Shown one piece after another: positions 20,330-32,102 of a stretch of DNA of 64,000 nucleotides. This DNA is from Siphonodentalium dalli (taxonomy: Eukaryota > Mollusca > Scaphopoda > Gadilida > Siphonodentaliidae), in contig CP136063.1 in NCBI GenBank assembly GCA_032622095.1, forward strand, positions 81,319,980 through 81,383,979, in the 5' to 3' direction. Made by a program: the position numbers and the translations under genes. How positions within the stretch are numbered: the stretch's first letter is position 1; every line of letters begins with the position of its first letter. Below the pieces are notes generated by a model. It did no database searches and had not been told where the DNA came from. It saw nothing but the letters and a program-made list of their open reading frames with translations.

Positions 20330-22780
20330 TGCTCCCTTGTCACCAATGATAGGATAGTTTTCGTGAGTCACATAGTCATATTGAATGATAAAATGAGAAT
20401 AACTGGCCTAAATTATGGCAAAAATGTTATGGTAAAAAAAAATAAGGTGGGGAGCAGTGAAAGATCCAGGGATTTTTTGGGGACCCCTGATTTTGGGCAA
20501 TGATATTCCGAAGGCATATCCTGAAGGCCTTAGCGGAGGAAGGTTTGGGAGGGGGTGACCCCCTGCTGATTGTGGGGGTACGTTCTCCCCCTGGAATTTT
20601 TTTGAAAATCCATTGCATTGAGAGCTAATCTAGGGCTCTTTGAGTCAGTATTTTGAATTTTACTGAGAGGTCAATTTGATCAAGTTTCTCAAGCATAAGT
20701 TTGGAAATGTTTTATATATGTATGGATTGGAAATGCTTCTAAGTTATTGTCAGATATCTTTTGGTTCAATGGATTATGCTTATCATGCTTGAAATGAGAC
20801 TAATACCATTATCACTCTAATTTATATGATAGGCTATTTTCTAAAATTCAAGTGAGAGAAACATACATTATAAATATACTAGTAGAGAAAAAAATGTATA
20901 TTAGTATTGAGTTAGTAATTACTATTAGTACTGATCTCTATCACTCCATGTTCATTTTTCATTTGGTGTTATAAGATCCCACCAGATAACCAGGTTCATT
21001 TGATAAATTTGTCACTGTTGCTGTACTGTATTTGATTGAAATACTGAATGATAACAACCCTGATCTCAAACTATTTGAATTTTTCACAGTCTCAGATGAA
21101 AGCTAGATAAAGCCAAAAATACTTTTACAGCATGATTCCAACTATTAAACTTAAATCTTTTTGTAAAGTTAAATGTCTTATGTCTATTTATATAAATATA
21201 TTGCATCTTGTTATGATATGCATTGGGACCTAAATTGAAAATTGTCCAAACCGGTCAACAGTATGAAAAACGGCCTGGATATGTCCCTGTGGAGTGTAGC
21301 CCTGTTTATTAGCGTCAACTATTGGCTGAGGCCGCTGAGCCGAGGCGAATGCCCAGGTAAAAAGAAATTTAGTCGGCTATATTTTGGCCGAGGCAAATCA
21401 TGTAGTTCTATTTATTTTTTGCAAAATTGAAACAATTTACTGCAGACATTGTCTTAGTGTCGCACTGTGGAGGTCTGTAGATGGCAAAAATTAATTGTTG
21501 AATGCCAAGGACATGTATCAGCAATTTTATTAAAGCCAGACCCAACCAAGGTCTGCCAAGGATGATAATAGGCCAAGTTCTAATTGTGAACTGAAATTAG
21601 GCCAAAAAAAAGAAGAAGCCTGTTTAGGCTTTCCCTACCTACCCCAGAAAAAGTCGCCTACCCAAAACTTTTTATTGGGCTAAGATAACAATATCTAGTG
21701 TTGAACCTTTGAATTAATCTGAATTGTGAAGCTTTCTAGATTTAATTTTCAATAACCCAATGGAATTCAGAATAAAACAATTAGAAGAAAAAAAAATCCC
21801 TACCGACCTTTAGAGAAATTAGACCATGTAACCCTCAACACAGGTATTATTTTTGTTTGCCATATACAAGTTTGTCTAGAGCATGCAACAACATGTATCT
21901 GGATCCTAGGCTTTTTAGCCGAGGTAATATTTCAATGATAAGGGGGGGGGTCAATGTGAATGTTTTAATAGGTTAATGATTAATGCATAAGAAATTTATA
22001 CAATCACTTAATACCAGTGTACCACTCACTGGCACTCAGGCTACCTGACTCTTGACGACTTGAGCCGAGGCAGAGTCTGATTACTTTAAATTACTAACTT
22101 AACTAAGTAACTTGTGTCTTGAGTCTAAGTTGAGACGTTGACTTGGTTGAGTCCATCAATGATCCATGGCATGAGATCACTTACTCTGACTAAGTAATAA
22201 GTATTTAATAGTATAAGTATAACTATGACTGCAATCACTGCATCAGTCTATCAATATCATACTCTATGCCACTGGCACTGTCACTGACTCACTGAGACAT
22301 GACCGTCACCATTTTTGACTTTGTTAAGTTTGAACCTGTAGTCTCTCAGACCATGCAGCAAGTTCATTTTCAAACTTCAGTCAAGACTCAATTCAAGATA
22401 AAGTTCACTGTTCAGACTTGACAATCTCAATGTGACATTGCGATTGACAACACCTGAACAAGTCTGAATACTGAAGTCGAACACAAACACGTCCTGTAAA
22501 AGCCAGCGTTGGTCAATAGGACGTAACAACTAGAGTCGAGACACAGAACAGTGATCTTGAAGTTGACTTGAAGTTGAATGACTCAGTGAGTCAGTCAATC
22601 AATCAATGAATCATTCAAATTCAATGTCAAATTGTCATTGTTCAATGATATTTATTCCAAAGCTCCCGATAGCGTAATTACACCGATGAAAATCAGACAA
22701 ATATGAAGATATAATCACTCACAATCATCACCTGACCCCTCTTCAATTTAGAACAAACGACAAAAGGTCGATCATCCGAT
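20330..22780. other. No gene seen; short hairpin cluster and GACTCA-rich tract
   Basis: Positions 20455-20600 contain stacked small palindromes (GGGGGTGACCCCC, GGGGGTACGTTCTCCCCC). Positions 22020-22640 are unusually rich in GACTCA, TGAGTC, TCAATCAATC and related short words. No coding segment was recognised in either. Confidence 0.45.
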
Positions 22781-22921
22781 GATTAAAATTCACCCGCCTC
22801 GGCAACTAATAAAAGTGTAATGGCGGATGAAAGCGGAGTTGCATTGTGGGATTGTGTCGAAAATTTCTCGACCACAGACAGTTTCGCCCCACCTGATCTC
22901 CAGGTATTGACTGGCCCGGCG

Positions 22922-22922
<1 letters not shown>

Positions 22923-22957
<35 letters not shown>
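22923..22957. repeat. Poly-C tract, 35 bp
   Basis: 35 consecutive C residues, followed by a second run of 15 C at 23010-23024. The opposite strand is a long G-run with strong quadruplex potential. Confidence 0.95.
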
Positions 22958-22958
<1 letters not shown>

Positions 22959-23836
22959 AGAGGGGCAAAAACTTTTTTTTCGCCCTATATATGTAAATTT
23001 TTTCCGCGACCCCCCCCCCCCCCCTGTCCGAGAGCAAAAAATAAGGTCGTCATCAAAAATGATGCTTTAGAACTATTTAAAAGCATAAAATTAAGTCATT
23101 TCCTCGGTGTTAACTTTCAGATGATTTTTTTACGACAAATAATTTGATTTGCAAACCATGGTACAATAAAGTAAATCAAATACACGGACATGAGTGAGTT
23201 CTATTTATATTTATGGGAGGCCAAGTTGGTACCTATCTATCAGGTCTAGCACAGCCTTCAAATTAATCCGAATATATAATTTCGAAGCCATTGTTTCTGT
23301 CTCTGTTGTATTTGCAAGCATCGCTTTCGATCGGAGAAATTCCGCTCTGTTACTATATTTAGAGGTGACATTATGGGAGTCTCCGCCCACTAACACTTGT
23401 TTATTAACTCATACGGTTTCATTGGACGGAAAATAATTTACGCAATCAATCAGATTACGAAATCCCGAGGACTTGGAAATGAGATAGCGATGTTATCCGT
23501 CAGACCTTATATTCAATGTTGTAATGAATATTTAGGTATGAGTTTACTCAGACTGGTATTTGATGTGATGAACTTAATTGAACAAATCTGATTGTGAGAT
23601 ACCTAGGGAACATGCACACTGAACTATATAAACACATTCCGTCTTTAATATGGAGAAGAAAACAATTGTTGATAGATGGATGGATAGACATCCCAACAGG
23701 CAGACGGATGCATGGAAGTCTGACAGATAGAAGACAAATTTAATCCAATATATACCCCCCAATTTTTCTTTGAAAATTAGTGGTATGATTTCATCTGGAT
23801 AAGTGCATGGTGATTAAGAAAATAATATGAAATGGC

Positions 23837-24080
23837 CAAGCCTGAATTTAGTATGTCTGACATTTGCAGAATTAGGTCCCCAAAATGTGGATTTAATGAC
23901 AATATTCCGTAAGGCAGGCTAGCATCACTGAATTCATCCTCAATCTGATTAGGCCTCAATGGTCAATACAACCTAGGAACAGATTGAAGTCCTACAGTCT
24001 GCAAATTAGGGGGACATTGAAACTGAACAGGTGGAAAAATATGACTAAAACAAATGTCAGACACACTATTTCCAGACTTG
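23837..24080. mobile_element. Family A MITE copy
   Basis: It starts CAAGCCTGAATTTAGTATGT and ends CACTATTTCCAGACTTG. The left hairpin (23865-23945) is decayed and the right hairpin is absent. Confidence 0.6.
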
Positions 24081-24333
24081 AAGAAATCTAAGCCATTCAC
24101 AGTACCATTGAGTGTCAGGGAAACCTATTCTTCATCACCGAACCTTGAGAGCACCAGTTTGTTTTTAAATTGCAACAGACATGTTTACATAAACTAGCCA
24201 GATGACATCTATTATTCTAATCTAAATTAATGACCTGTGTATTTGCAGATATATATGCTTCTGTGGTGAGAAGAGGTATTAATTAAATTGAGAGGTGATA
24301 TGGCTTGGAAGGGATGTTGGTTGATGGCAGAGT

Positions 24334-24346
24334 GGGGGGGGGGGGG
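24334..24346. repeat. Poly-G tract, 13 bp, in a GGTGG-rich block
   Basis: A run of 13 G within the G-rich stretch 24305-24390. Confidence 0.9.
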
Positions 24347-24507
24347 TGGGGTCTGGACCAGGTGGGAGGGGTGGTGTGGGAGGGTGGAATGTTTCCATAA
24401 TTTCATTAAAGAGTAAAGTTTCATAACTCTGCAGATGTTTTAATGGTGTCACTTTTTTCAAATTTTCAAATTTTATACATGTTTAAAAAAACAAAATATT
24501 GTCCCAG

Positions 24508-24642
24508 AAGACGAGGCCTAAGCAGAATTAGGTCCTGGAGGGTGTATTTGGTGATGCTAGCCTGCTGTATGGGGTAGCAGCACTAATTTCAGCATCTGGG
24601 GACCTCATTCTGCAAATGCCAGACACACTTTGTCCAGACTTG
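24508..24642. mobile_element. Family A MITE, right half
   Basis: The GAGGCCTAAGCAGAATTAGG hairpin and the right terminus CACTTTGTCCAGACTTG are present. The left half is missing. Confidence 0.6.
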
Positions 24643-24837
24643 AAGAAATGAACAATGGACTATTCCTATTTATTCTTGTAGAATAGGTGTTTAACTAATG
24701 TCATGTCATGTAATGACAGATGGTAAACTAGCAAGCAAGCAGTCTTCAGCCAGAGTATCAGGTGTCCACACTGTGATAAATTGGCTTTTCAATAATACAG
24801 GCTTCAGTGTTCTCTTAAAAATTCATAGTTCATAGCA

Positions 24838-25703
24838 AAGAGGTGTGAATTATAAAGGGCCATAACTCTTAAAATATATCGGATCAAACCCATATTTGAA
24901 CTTGACCTGTATATAAGTGTAAAAAATTCATTTACCAAATTTGGTGTCGATCAGATGAAAAACGTTTGAGTAATCCTGTCTTGGATGAATTCTATATAAA
25001 AACAAGAGTGGAAATGGTTAAATAAACAATACCAAAATCCATACAGATGAAGAACGTGCTAAGAAAAATCTAAGTAAGAAATATGAGGCTGTGATGAGTC
25101 TAAAAAAAATTAAAGGTCAAAATGCAAATGAAATGTTTTGTTTTAGAGTTATGCCCCTATTTGATCCAGTGATCCCATTTGAACAAGTCTGAACCCCAGT
25201 CAACCAAGGTCCCTCCGTACCAAATATAAGCTAAATCAGCCCAATATTCCTTGAGAAGAAGTCATTGTAAGAATTACTATGAGTTATGGCCCTGGTTTCT
25301 CAACTAATCAACCTGGTGACCTCATTTGAACAAATCTGAATGGGAGTCATCTAGGGAACATCCACACCAAACATGAACCCATTATATACTTCTTTTTCCA
25401 GAACTATAAGGCCTAATGGGCCGTTAGGCCTTATAGTTCTGGAAAAAGAAGTCGTTCTAAGAATTACTATGAAGTATTAGAGTTGTGGCCCTGCTTTTTC
25501 AACTAATTGACCTGATGACCTCATTTGAACAAATCTGAATGAGATTCACCAAGGGAACATCCACACCAAATATGAACCTGTTCCGTCTTACGGTTCTGGA
25601 GGAGAAGATGATTCTTGACGGACGGACGGACGGACGGACAGATGGTACGACGGACGAGGAGTGATGACTATAGCTCCACCGGAGACTTCGTCTCAGGTGA
25701 GCT
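24838..25703 (+). repeat. Modular terminal-hairpin element with three diverged units
   Basis: The GGCCATAACTC unit at 24859 is followed by CCAAATTTGGTGTCGATCAG. Two longer units (25150-25390 and 25450-25610) share TTTGAACAAATCTGAATG and AAGAATTACTATGA. Between them is a nearly perfect palindrome of about 64 bp (25388-25452, arms CTTTTTCCAGAACTATAAGG). The element closes with a GGAC tract (25617-25650) and a hairpin at 25672-25703 with stems AGCTC/GAGCT and GAGAC/GTCTC. Confidence 0.6.
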
Positions 25704-26043
25704 AAAAACTAATGCCATTATAACCTCTGCCAGGGTAACACTAGTCATCACACCAAATTTGGTTGAAATCGGTCCAGGGGTCTTGTAGAAAAATCCAGAC
25801 AGACAGATCCAACTCTTTTATATATAGATTTGTTAATAGAAACTGAGCTAAGCATGACGAATACACTCTTATTGGTAAACTAGTTAAATAGAGGCAGAGC
25901 TAGAATACTCAATCCCCTCCCCACGATTCAAAAGAACTCCTCTCTCTCTTCCACTAACGTGGGGAATGGTGAGCAGATGGATACATACAAGGGGGTACAT
26001 GTAGAGTTGTATACCCTCTCCAATTCTCATGGAGAAAGTGAGT

Positions 26044-26423
26044 CAAGTCTGCAAATAATGTGTTTCATTTGAGGTCCCCAGAGGGTGAATTTAGTGGCTC
26101 TTGAGACATCATTCTACTTAGGCATCATCTTCTGGGAAGTATCTATGATCTCAAATAAGCATTGTATTTAGTTACTTTTGTCTTTGTTTTTCTATATCTA
26201 ATTTGCAGAAGATAAAATGTATAATCGAGGTGACTAATGGGTGAATATCACCAACTTCAACTGGGCATCTTCAATCTGATCCCAGGTCTCCCATGGCAGT
26301 TGAGGTCTAAGCAGAATGAGGTTCCCAGAGGGTGAATTTGGTGATGCTAGCCCACATAGCGTCACTCAATTCACCCTCGGGGGACCTCATTCTGCAAATG
26401 ACAGACACCATTTTGCAGGCTTG
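26044..26423. mobile_element. Family A MITE, longer copy with inner region
   Basis: The left end CAAGTCTGCAAATAATGTG and right end CACCATTTTGCAGGCTTG enclose a reduced left hairpin, about 170 bp of inner sequence (CATCATCTTCTGGGAAGTAT onward) and a right hairpin (26310-26398). Confidence 0.7.
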
Positions 26424-26426
26424 AAA

Positions 26427-26607
26427 TGGGCATCACTTGAATGATACTGGCTCCAGAATGATCAGAAATCTTTTGAAAGCTGTTAGAAACTAAGTTGTCT
26501 GAGAATGAAGAATAATCTTTTAATCCAAGAGGAATAACTCTATTTTCTGGAAGCTTGTACATAAGGCCATGGTATCTTGATATTGTAATTAGAGAGTCTG
26601 ATCTCAT
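26427..26607 (-). other. Unassigned open segment on the - strand
   Basis: A 60-codon stretch starting at an ATG near 26607, beginning MRSDSLITISRYHGLMYK, runs up to the family A element and is followed by its terminus in the same frame. The composition looks protein-like, but there is no splice signal, no known domain and no neighbouring exon. It may be chance or a fragment of an old element. Confidence 0.15.
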
Positions 26608-26622
26608 TTTTCTGTTTTTTAA

Positions 26623-27535
26623 AAGTACTCAATCTGATCAGACGGTCCCGATATCATCAAGATACAACAACAAAATTTCTTCAAAATACGCTTTAGTTAT
26701 CAGAATCGATTAAAGGTACTCAATCCGATCAGAGGGTCCCCATCTCAACAGATTCCAACAACAATCCGATCAGAGGGTCCTATATTACTATTTCTTTGGC
26801 TTTGGGGGTAATAAAATATTTGATTTGAGTCGAGGAACCCATCAAAGCTCAGAGTTATTAGATATTGATTTTTGAAATTTGTTATTTTCTCGAGATGAGT
26901 ACTAATAATTGCATTCAATTTCGTAATCTGCTCGAGATGTGTACACAAAAACACTATTCAAACAGACAAGGATGGATAACTCTAAAATCAACTGGTAATA
27001 ATAACGCAATTTTGACTGTTCTGGGCCAGAAAGTATTCCCGATAATGAAAAATAATAGATTTCTAAAATCGATATCTAACAAATCTGAGCTTTGATGGGT
27101 GACTTCCTCGACTCGAATCAAATATTTTTGACCCCCGAAGCCATTGAAATAGTAATTGAGAGGAGTTTCATCGGATTGAGTACCTTTAATTGAACAAAAT
27201 AATGCTAACCACTGTCAACTATGGTATCAAATTTCCCAAAACGTGTTTGTTCAACAAAATATGGCCGTATTATCACTTGAGTATCACAAAATTTGGCCAG
27301 ATTACCACTTGATTTTAGAGTTATCCATCTTCATCCACAATTTTGTCTGAGACCGTTCATTTGATGTTAATTCGGGCCACAAATAATTGCACATCTCGAG
27401 AAATAACAAACTTAAAAAATCGTTATCTGATCATTCGAGCTTTGACGGGTGGGTTCCTTGACTCGATTCAAATATTTTTAACCCCCTAAGCCAAAGAAAT
27501 AGTAATTTAGGAGCGTTATTTCGGATAATGCATCT
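26623..27535. mobile_element. Family E element interrupted by a second family E element
   Basis: Outer copy: TTAA at 26619-26622, terminus AAGTACTCAATCTGATC, and right end TAATGCATCT before TTAA at 27536-27539. The outer copy is split at CAGAATCGATTAA (26704-26713) and resumes TTAATTGAACAAAATAATGC at 27186, a join seen uninterrupted in the copy at 28975-29005. Confidence 0.75.
26714..27185. mobile_element. Inner family E element (TTAA duplication inside another family E copy)
   Basis: 472 bp with termini AGGTACTCAATCCGATC and CGGATTGAGTACCT, between TTAA at 26710-26713 and 27186-27189. Both halves carry GAGTCGAGGAA and CTCTAAAATCAA(C/G)TGGTA blocks in opposite orientation, so this copy is a fold-back. 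Confidence 0.8.
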
Positions 27536-27620
27536 TTAACTTGAAGATCACTAAATTTTAACAAAACTCTGGACCTGATAGGCATATGTTTTGACATATG
27601 ACATTCTTAAACCCAATCTT

Positions 27621-27839
27621 TACTAAATACTCACTCAATACTCCTACCATAAGTCGTTTGTTAAACTTATTATCTGAACATTTCCCACCAAAGAATATGA
27701 ATCCTTCTGCACTTGTATGAGCTTTTCATCTGTCTGTCGTCTGCTTTTATTAAACCTGAACATCCTCCAAATGAATAATAGACCATTCCAATATATACTT
27801 TCATAATTGAATGGAAGAATCCATTTAGTAATGAAAGGG
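27621..27839. mobile_element. Family D MITE, abutting family B at one TTAA
   Basis: It contains AAATACTCACTCAATACTCC, the GTTAAACTTATTATCTGAAC block and the right end TTTAGTAATGAAAGGG. Its TTAA (27840-27843) is also the left TTAA of the next element. Confidence 0.65.
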
Positions 27840-27843
27840 TTAA

Positions 27844-28020
27844 CCCTTCCATGACTGTAGCTTCCTGAAATTTTGCGACCTGTGCCAATGCATTCTCTTA
27901 TATGCGAGTCTCCCATAGAGAGCCTCGCATATATAAGAGAATATGTTGGCCTAACAATATTTACCTTGACCTTGTAGGCCAATGCATTCTCTTATATATG
28001 TGAGGCTCCCCCCCTCATGA
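27844..28020. mobile_element. Family B MITE, right end missing
   Basis: The left terminus CCCTTCCATGACTGTAGC is followed by one whole hairpin (27890-27955) and half of a second, ending at GAGGCTCCCCCCC. Confidence 0.6.
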
Positions 28021-28252
28021 ATGACATAATTTTCAGTATCCACTCAAATACTAGATATTATTTTTATTATATGCGTTTCCAAAGAAATTTGCCATTTACC
28101 AAGATAACTGTTCTCACAATCACCTTCAATTGATGTAACAAAGCCAATTGTTTACAGCTGATCGCTGCCTGCTCAATTCACCTTCTGCAGAATAAAGAAA
28201 TATAATATTATTCCATTTATTTCTCTCATAATTGTTTCAAATTTCAAGATAA

Positions 28253-28694
28253 ACAAGAGATGTGCACTCGAGTGCTAGCATACCCCCACCGTGGTAAATT
28301 CAACCCGCATTATCCGTAAACCCAACAAAAAAGATTTTTAACTTTAAAGAAATATTCGGACTAATAATATCGATATGGTGTCACAAGAAGCTTGTATAGA
28401 AAAAATTATTCAAATTGGTTCTTATTTGTTAAAGTTATTAAGTCGGACAGAATTTTCTAAGTCAAAATAAGTCGAAAATGAGGCGTAACTTTGTGGACCG
28501 AACCACAATTAGCATCATGCGGAGAGGCAGTCCTAAGGAGATTGCATACAAAAAATATTGAAATCGGTTCATAGTTGTTCGAGTTATGAGGTCGAACGGA
28601 AGGACGGACAAACGGACAAACGGAGGGAGAAAGCGTGACGGACAGACGCAGTCAATCCAGTATAACCCCCATTTTCTTCGAAAGTTGGGGTATA
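28253..28694 (+). repeat. Modular terminal-hairpin element, short form
   Basis: It starts ACAAGAGATGTGCACTCGAG, has two diverged units ending GGTTCTTATTTGTTAAAGTT and GGTTCATAGTTGTTCGAGTT, a GGAC/GACA tract (28592-28645) and a closing hairpin at 28661-28694 with stems CCCC/GGGG and TATA/TATA. Confidence 0.5.
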
Positions 28695-28702
28695 AATAGG
28701 GG

Positions 28703-28805
28703 AGAGCTTTCCGATGAATGGCAACAAGCCATATTTCCGACTAAACCCTGAAAAGTTACCCATAATTCTGCTGTGGTTAAGAAGTCGATTACTTAGAGCA
28801 TTACT
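28703..28805. mobile_element. Family C MITE, right arm only
   Basis: From GAGAGCTTTCCGATGAATGG through CATAATTCTGCTGTGGTTAA to ATTACTG before TA. It directly follows the modular element. Confidence 0.65.
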
Positions 28806-28887
28806 GTACATCCCCTGGGAGATAGAGAAATTTATTTCTCTGCAGTTTTTTGATAATTCTCTGTCGAACATAAATATTTTTTTTTAA

Positions 28888-29337
28888 AGGTACTCAATCC
28901 GATTAAATGGTCCTCATATCATCAAGTTACAACAACAACAACATTTCTTCAAGATATGCTATAGTTATCAGAATCAATTAATTACAACAAAGTAATGCTA
29001 ACCGCTGTCAACTATGGTATCAAATTAAAAAAAATGTGTTATTTATCAATATGTTGTTCAATGAAATATGGCCGTATTATCACTTCACAAAATTTGGCTG
29101 TATTACCACTTGATTTTAGAGTTATCCATCTTCATCCGCAATTTTGTCCAAGACCGTCGCCTTGACTTTTTTCCAGGCCACAAATAAGTACACATCTCGA
29201 GAAATAACAAATTTCAAAAATTTATATCTGATCACTCTGAGCTATGATGGGTGGGTTCCTCGACTCGAATCAAATATTTTTTACCCCCGAAGACAAAGAA
29301 ATAGTAATTTGGGAGCATTAATTGGGATTATGCATCT
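28888..29337. mobile_element. Family E element, complete
   Basis: 450 bp between TTAA at 28884-28887 and 29338-29341. The left end is AGGTACTCAATCCGATT and the right end GGATTATGCATCT. This copy shows the uninterrupted AATCAATTAATTACAACAAA junction used to recognise the nested insertion at 26714. Confidence 0.75.
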
Positions 29338-29552
29338 TTAAATGAATGTAACAGAAGAAATATTTTGCTAACTGTAGTTTTGCTTTGGGTATAAAAGTTT
29401 AACCCATGAAATGGCATTTGAAGATTTACACCCACAGTAGGAATTCATACCCACAGTAGTAGAAATTTATACTCACAGTAGGGTGCAAAAATGAAATTTA
29501 CAAAATAGGTGTTATAAACACAATAGAATAGGCAATTATGAAATAAATCTGA

Positions 29553-29579
29553 TTTATTCTTCAAAAATATCTTTTTATT
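29553..29579 (-). promoter_or_regulatory. Candidate polyadenylation signals for ITGB1BP1
   Basis: On the - strand AATAAA occurs at 29579-29574 and again at 29558-29553, about 730-750 bp downstream of the ITGB1BP1 stop codon. They are the nearest canonical pair I found. Confidence 0.35.
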
Positions 29580-29765
29580 GTTAACAACAATACAATATCA
29601 AACATACATTTTATAAAATTAGGTCAGACTAATGAGGTCTGGTACAAAATAATTCCAACAATTATATATAATATAAATATAAATATAAAATACTGCAGCT
29701 ATAAGAATCTGTTGTAGGCACTGCCTATGTAATGGATCAAACTTCAAGAGTGAATCTGAGTTTAA

Positions 29766-29880
29766 CACTTTCATGATGGGAACCGTGCTGGTGCAGCATT
29801 AAATATCATGTGCCAGTGCATTCTCTTATATATAGCCTCGCATATATAAAAAAAGACACTTGTTTACAAGGTCAAGATAA
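29766..29880. mobile_element. Family B MITE fragment, reverse orientation, with a family A fragment after it
   Basis: TTAA at 29762-29765, then CACTTTCATGATGGGAAC, GCTGGTGCAGCATT and a shortened hairpin around 29812-29860. A piece of the family A hairpin follows at 29886-29937 (AGAGGGTGAATTTAGTGATG). Both lie in the presumed 3' UTR of ITGB1BP1. Confidence 0.55.
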
Positions 29881-30309
29881 ACATTTGCGGAAAGAGGTCC
29901 ACAGAGGGTGAATTTAGTGATGCTACCCCATTTACACACCATTTCCATAGCAATGGCACCACTTTCAAATTTGAAGCTGACATCTTTCATATGATATATC
30001 ATTTTTCTGTCTGTCCCCTGTCTGTCCGAGTAAAAATAAAACTTGAAAATTTTGGGTCAAGACCACTCCTCTACAAGCCCAGGTAAGAAACAGACAAACT
30101 TGATCAGAAACATGAATTAGGTTCCCTTCGCTTTGCAAGGATCACAAATATGTGCTTAGCAGGAATAAAACCAACTTCATCATCGCTGGACATCTTATTA
30201 CGACATGGTGTGCTATACACCTTAGTGACTGAGCCATCGAGTGTCCATGTGACATATCTCTATAGAGATCTATCTTCATGAGATCTGAACATCACTAGGA
30301 CACTGTTTG

Positions 30310-30375
30310 TCACGTCCTACCAGCAATGGCATCAAATATTCGTTTCACACACATACACATCTTCAAAGCCAGATC
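30310..30375 (-). CDS. ITGB1BP1: ITGB1BP1 (ICAP-1), last coding exon
   Basis: On the - strand the acceptor TTGTTTTCCAG is followed by 21 codons and TGA. The peptide D-L-A-L-K-M-C-M-C-V-K-R-I-F-D-A-I-A-G-R-T is amphipathic and matches in position and pattern the C-terminal helix of the ICAP-1 PTB domain, where the vertebrate protein ends with a helix of the form AQAICKVLSTAFDSVL. The phase (0) fits the donor of the exon at 32241. A family E element starts 34 bp upstream of the acceptor. Confidence 0.8.
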   Translation of the reverse strand, partial: DLALKMCMCVKRIFDAIAGRT

Positions 30376-30409
30376 CTGGAAAACAAACAAAAAGAGCCTT
30401 TAACATTAA

Positions 30410-30784
30410 AGATACATAATCCGATTCGATGGTCCCCATATCATCAGATTCCAAGAACAACAACATTTATTCAAAAGACGCTTTAGTTATCAGAATCGAT
30501 TAATTACCAAAAAATAATGCTAACCACTGTCAACTCCAGTATAAAATTTTCCAAAACGTGTTATATATAAACATTTTTATCAACTCAATTTGGTATCGAG
30601 AGTATGTCTAGTATTTTTTCTAGGCCGTCAAATATTCCAGGTGGTGAAAAATAAGAGATTTAAAAAATCGATATCTGATAACTCTGAGCTTTGATGGGTG
30701 GGTTCCTTGATTCAAATAAAATATTAGTTACCCCCGAAGTCAAAGAAATAGTAATTTAGGAGCGTAAAATCGGATTATGTATCT
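30410..30784. mobile_element. Family E element next to the last ITGB1BP1 exon
   Basis: 375 bp between TTAA at 30406-30409 and 30785-30788. The ends are AGATACATAATCCGATTC and CGGATTATGTATCT. It lies in the final ITGB1BP1 intron, 34 bp from the acceptor. Confidence 0.75.
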
Positions 30785-31040
30785 TTAAACTTACACTTCA
30801 GGAATTCATTGTAGTTAGTTACAATTATCAGAGTACAGCAAAACAAGGGTATTATAAAATTGTGTTAAAGCCCTTCCCCCACAAATCAATAGACACAGTA
30901 CAGATACAGATACAATTCAACTATTCCGAACATACATTGGTGGAGCTGAAGAGAGGATGGTGGATGATTGTTTGTGCTAACCCTTTTCTGTTGAACTACA
31001 CTGTTATACTATGCATCAACTACAGGTAAATCGGCTCCAG

Positions 31041-31135
31041 ATCAGGCTGATGAATCGTAACAAATCATATAACAGTGTATCATACAGATCAGGCTCATGA
31101 ATCGTAACAAATCATATAACAGTGTATCATACAGA
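31041..31135 (+). repeat. Tandem duplication of about 49 bp
   Basis: AGATCAGGCT(G/C)ATGAATCG followed by TAACAAATCATATAACAGTG and TATCATAC occurs twice in a row. A partial third copy (ACAGAT) leads into the exon-like fragment at 31140. Confidence 0.8.
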
Positions 31136-31139
31136 TATG

Positions 31140-31215
31140 GTTGGCAAAGTTGTGTTCCAGTGTAACGTATTTCAATCCAGTGCTAAGGTGATGTATATTA
31201 TAACAATTTTTAGCA
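31140..31215 (+). pseudogene. Inverted partial copy of the ITGB1BP1 exon at 32384-32241 with its donor
   Basis: On the + strand, GGCAAAGTTGTGTTCCAGTG and the following 25 bp match the last 45 bp of the - strand exon at about 36 of 45 positions, and the match continues across the donor (GTGATGTATATTATAAC against GTGAAGTATATTGTAAA). It ends where the parental intron carries a MITE. The copied frame stays open, but lies on the opposite strand of its own gene's intron, so it cannot be spliced into that transcript. Confidence 0.7.
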
Positions 31216-31371
31216 GACACCACTGTTATTTGGTTTGCTTCAATAAAATATATGCAGCGCTTTATGGGTATTAATTATCGTATTCCATAAGATAATGAAT
31301 AATGTGATAGTGTGGCTTGATATTCAAAACACTAGGCGTTATGAATATTTGCCTTGATATGAGGTCTTTGA

Positions 31372-31425
31372 CCCTTTCATGACTGGAACTTCCTGAAATT
31401 TTGTGAAAACCCTGTGCCAATGCAT

Positions 31426-31482
<57 letters not shown>

Positions 31483-31682
31483 AGTCTCCCATAGGAAGCT
31501 TTGCATATACAAGAGATTGCATTGGCCTAACAATATTTACCTTGATCTTGTAAGACAGTGCATTCTCTTATAAATGCGAGGCTCCCATGGGAGACTTGCA
31601 TATATAAGAGAATGCACTGGCACATGGTTTTTAATGCTGCACTAGTGCCGCTCCCATCAGTGCCGCTCCCATCATCAAAGGG
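31372..31682. mobile_element. Family B MITE with an expanded TA microsatellite in its hairpin
   Basis: The termini CCCTTTCATGACTGGAAC and GCTCCCATCATCAAAGGG are present with mutated flanks (TTGA, TATA). In the first hairpin the usual CTCTTATATATGCGAG block is replaced by (TA)n at 31430-31479 (50 bp). The second hairpin (31555-31625) is normal. GTGCCGCTCCCATCA is duplicated near the right end. Confidence 0.7.
31430..31479. repeat. (TA)n microsatellite, 50 bp
   Basis: Uninterrupted AT/TA dinucleotides inside the family B hairpin. Confidence 0.95.
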
Positions 31683-32102
31683 TATACCTGTGTTTTTTTA
31701 TGACCGTCTTTAATCTTTAAATGTTCCACTTAAGTTAACACTTCGTGGCCATTTTATACCCTAGCGATCAACGCAGATTGTTCTCAGAAGTACACAAGAA
31801 CTAATCCAAAAGTATCCAAAAGTATCCAATAACGGTCAGGTAAAGTGTGCGTGACTGTGGCTTCAAATGACATGAAAGCCAATCTGCAACTAAACTTCAA
31901 ATTGATGACGTCACCCTGATCAGGAACCGATTTACCTGTGGCTGACACATAGCATTTTGCGAAGTATATAGTATATGAGAATGGTTCATACGACATTAAT
32001 TATATTATGATGCAAATATTAAAAGCAAATTTAAGGCCCAAACAGATGACATACTACTGAAAAAGTGGTAATAATAATAATAATAATGTGACGCTGTCCA
32101 TC

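Noticed and set aside
27644-27982. 112-codon - strand frame
   Set aside because: Consists of family D and family B MITE sequence; similar frames recur wherever these hairpins occur.
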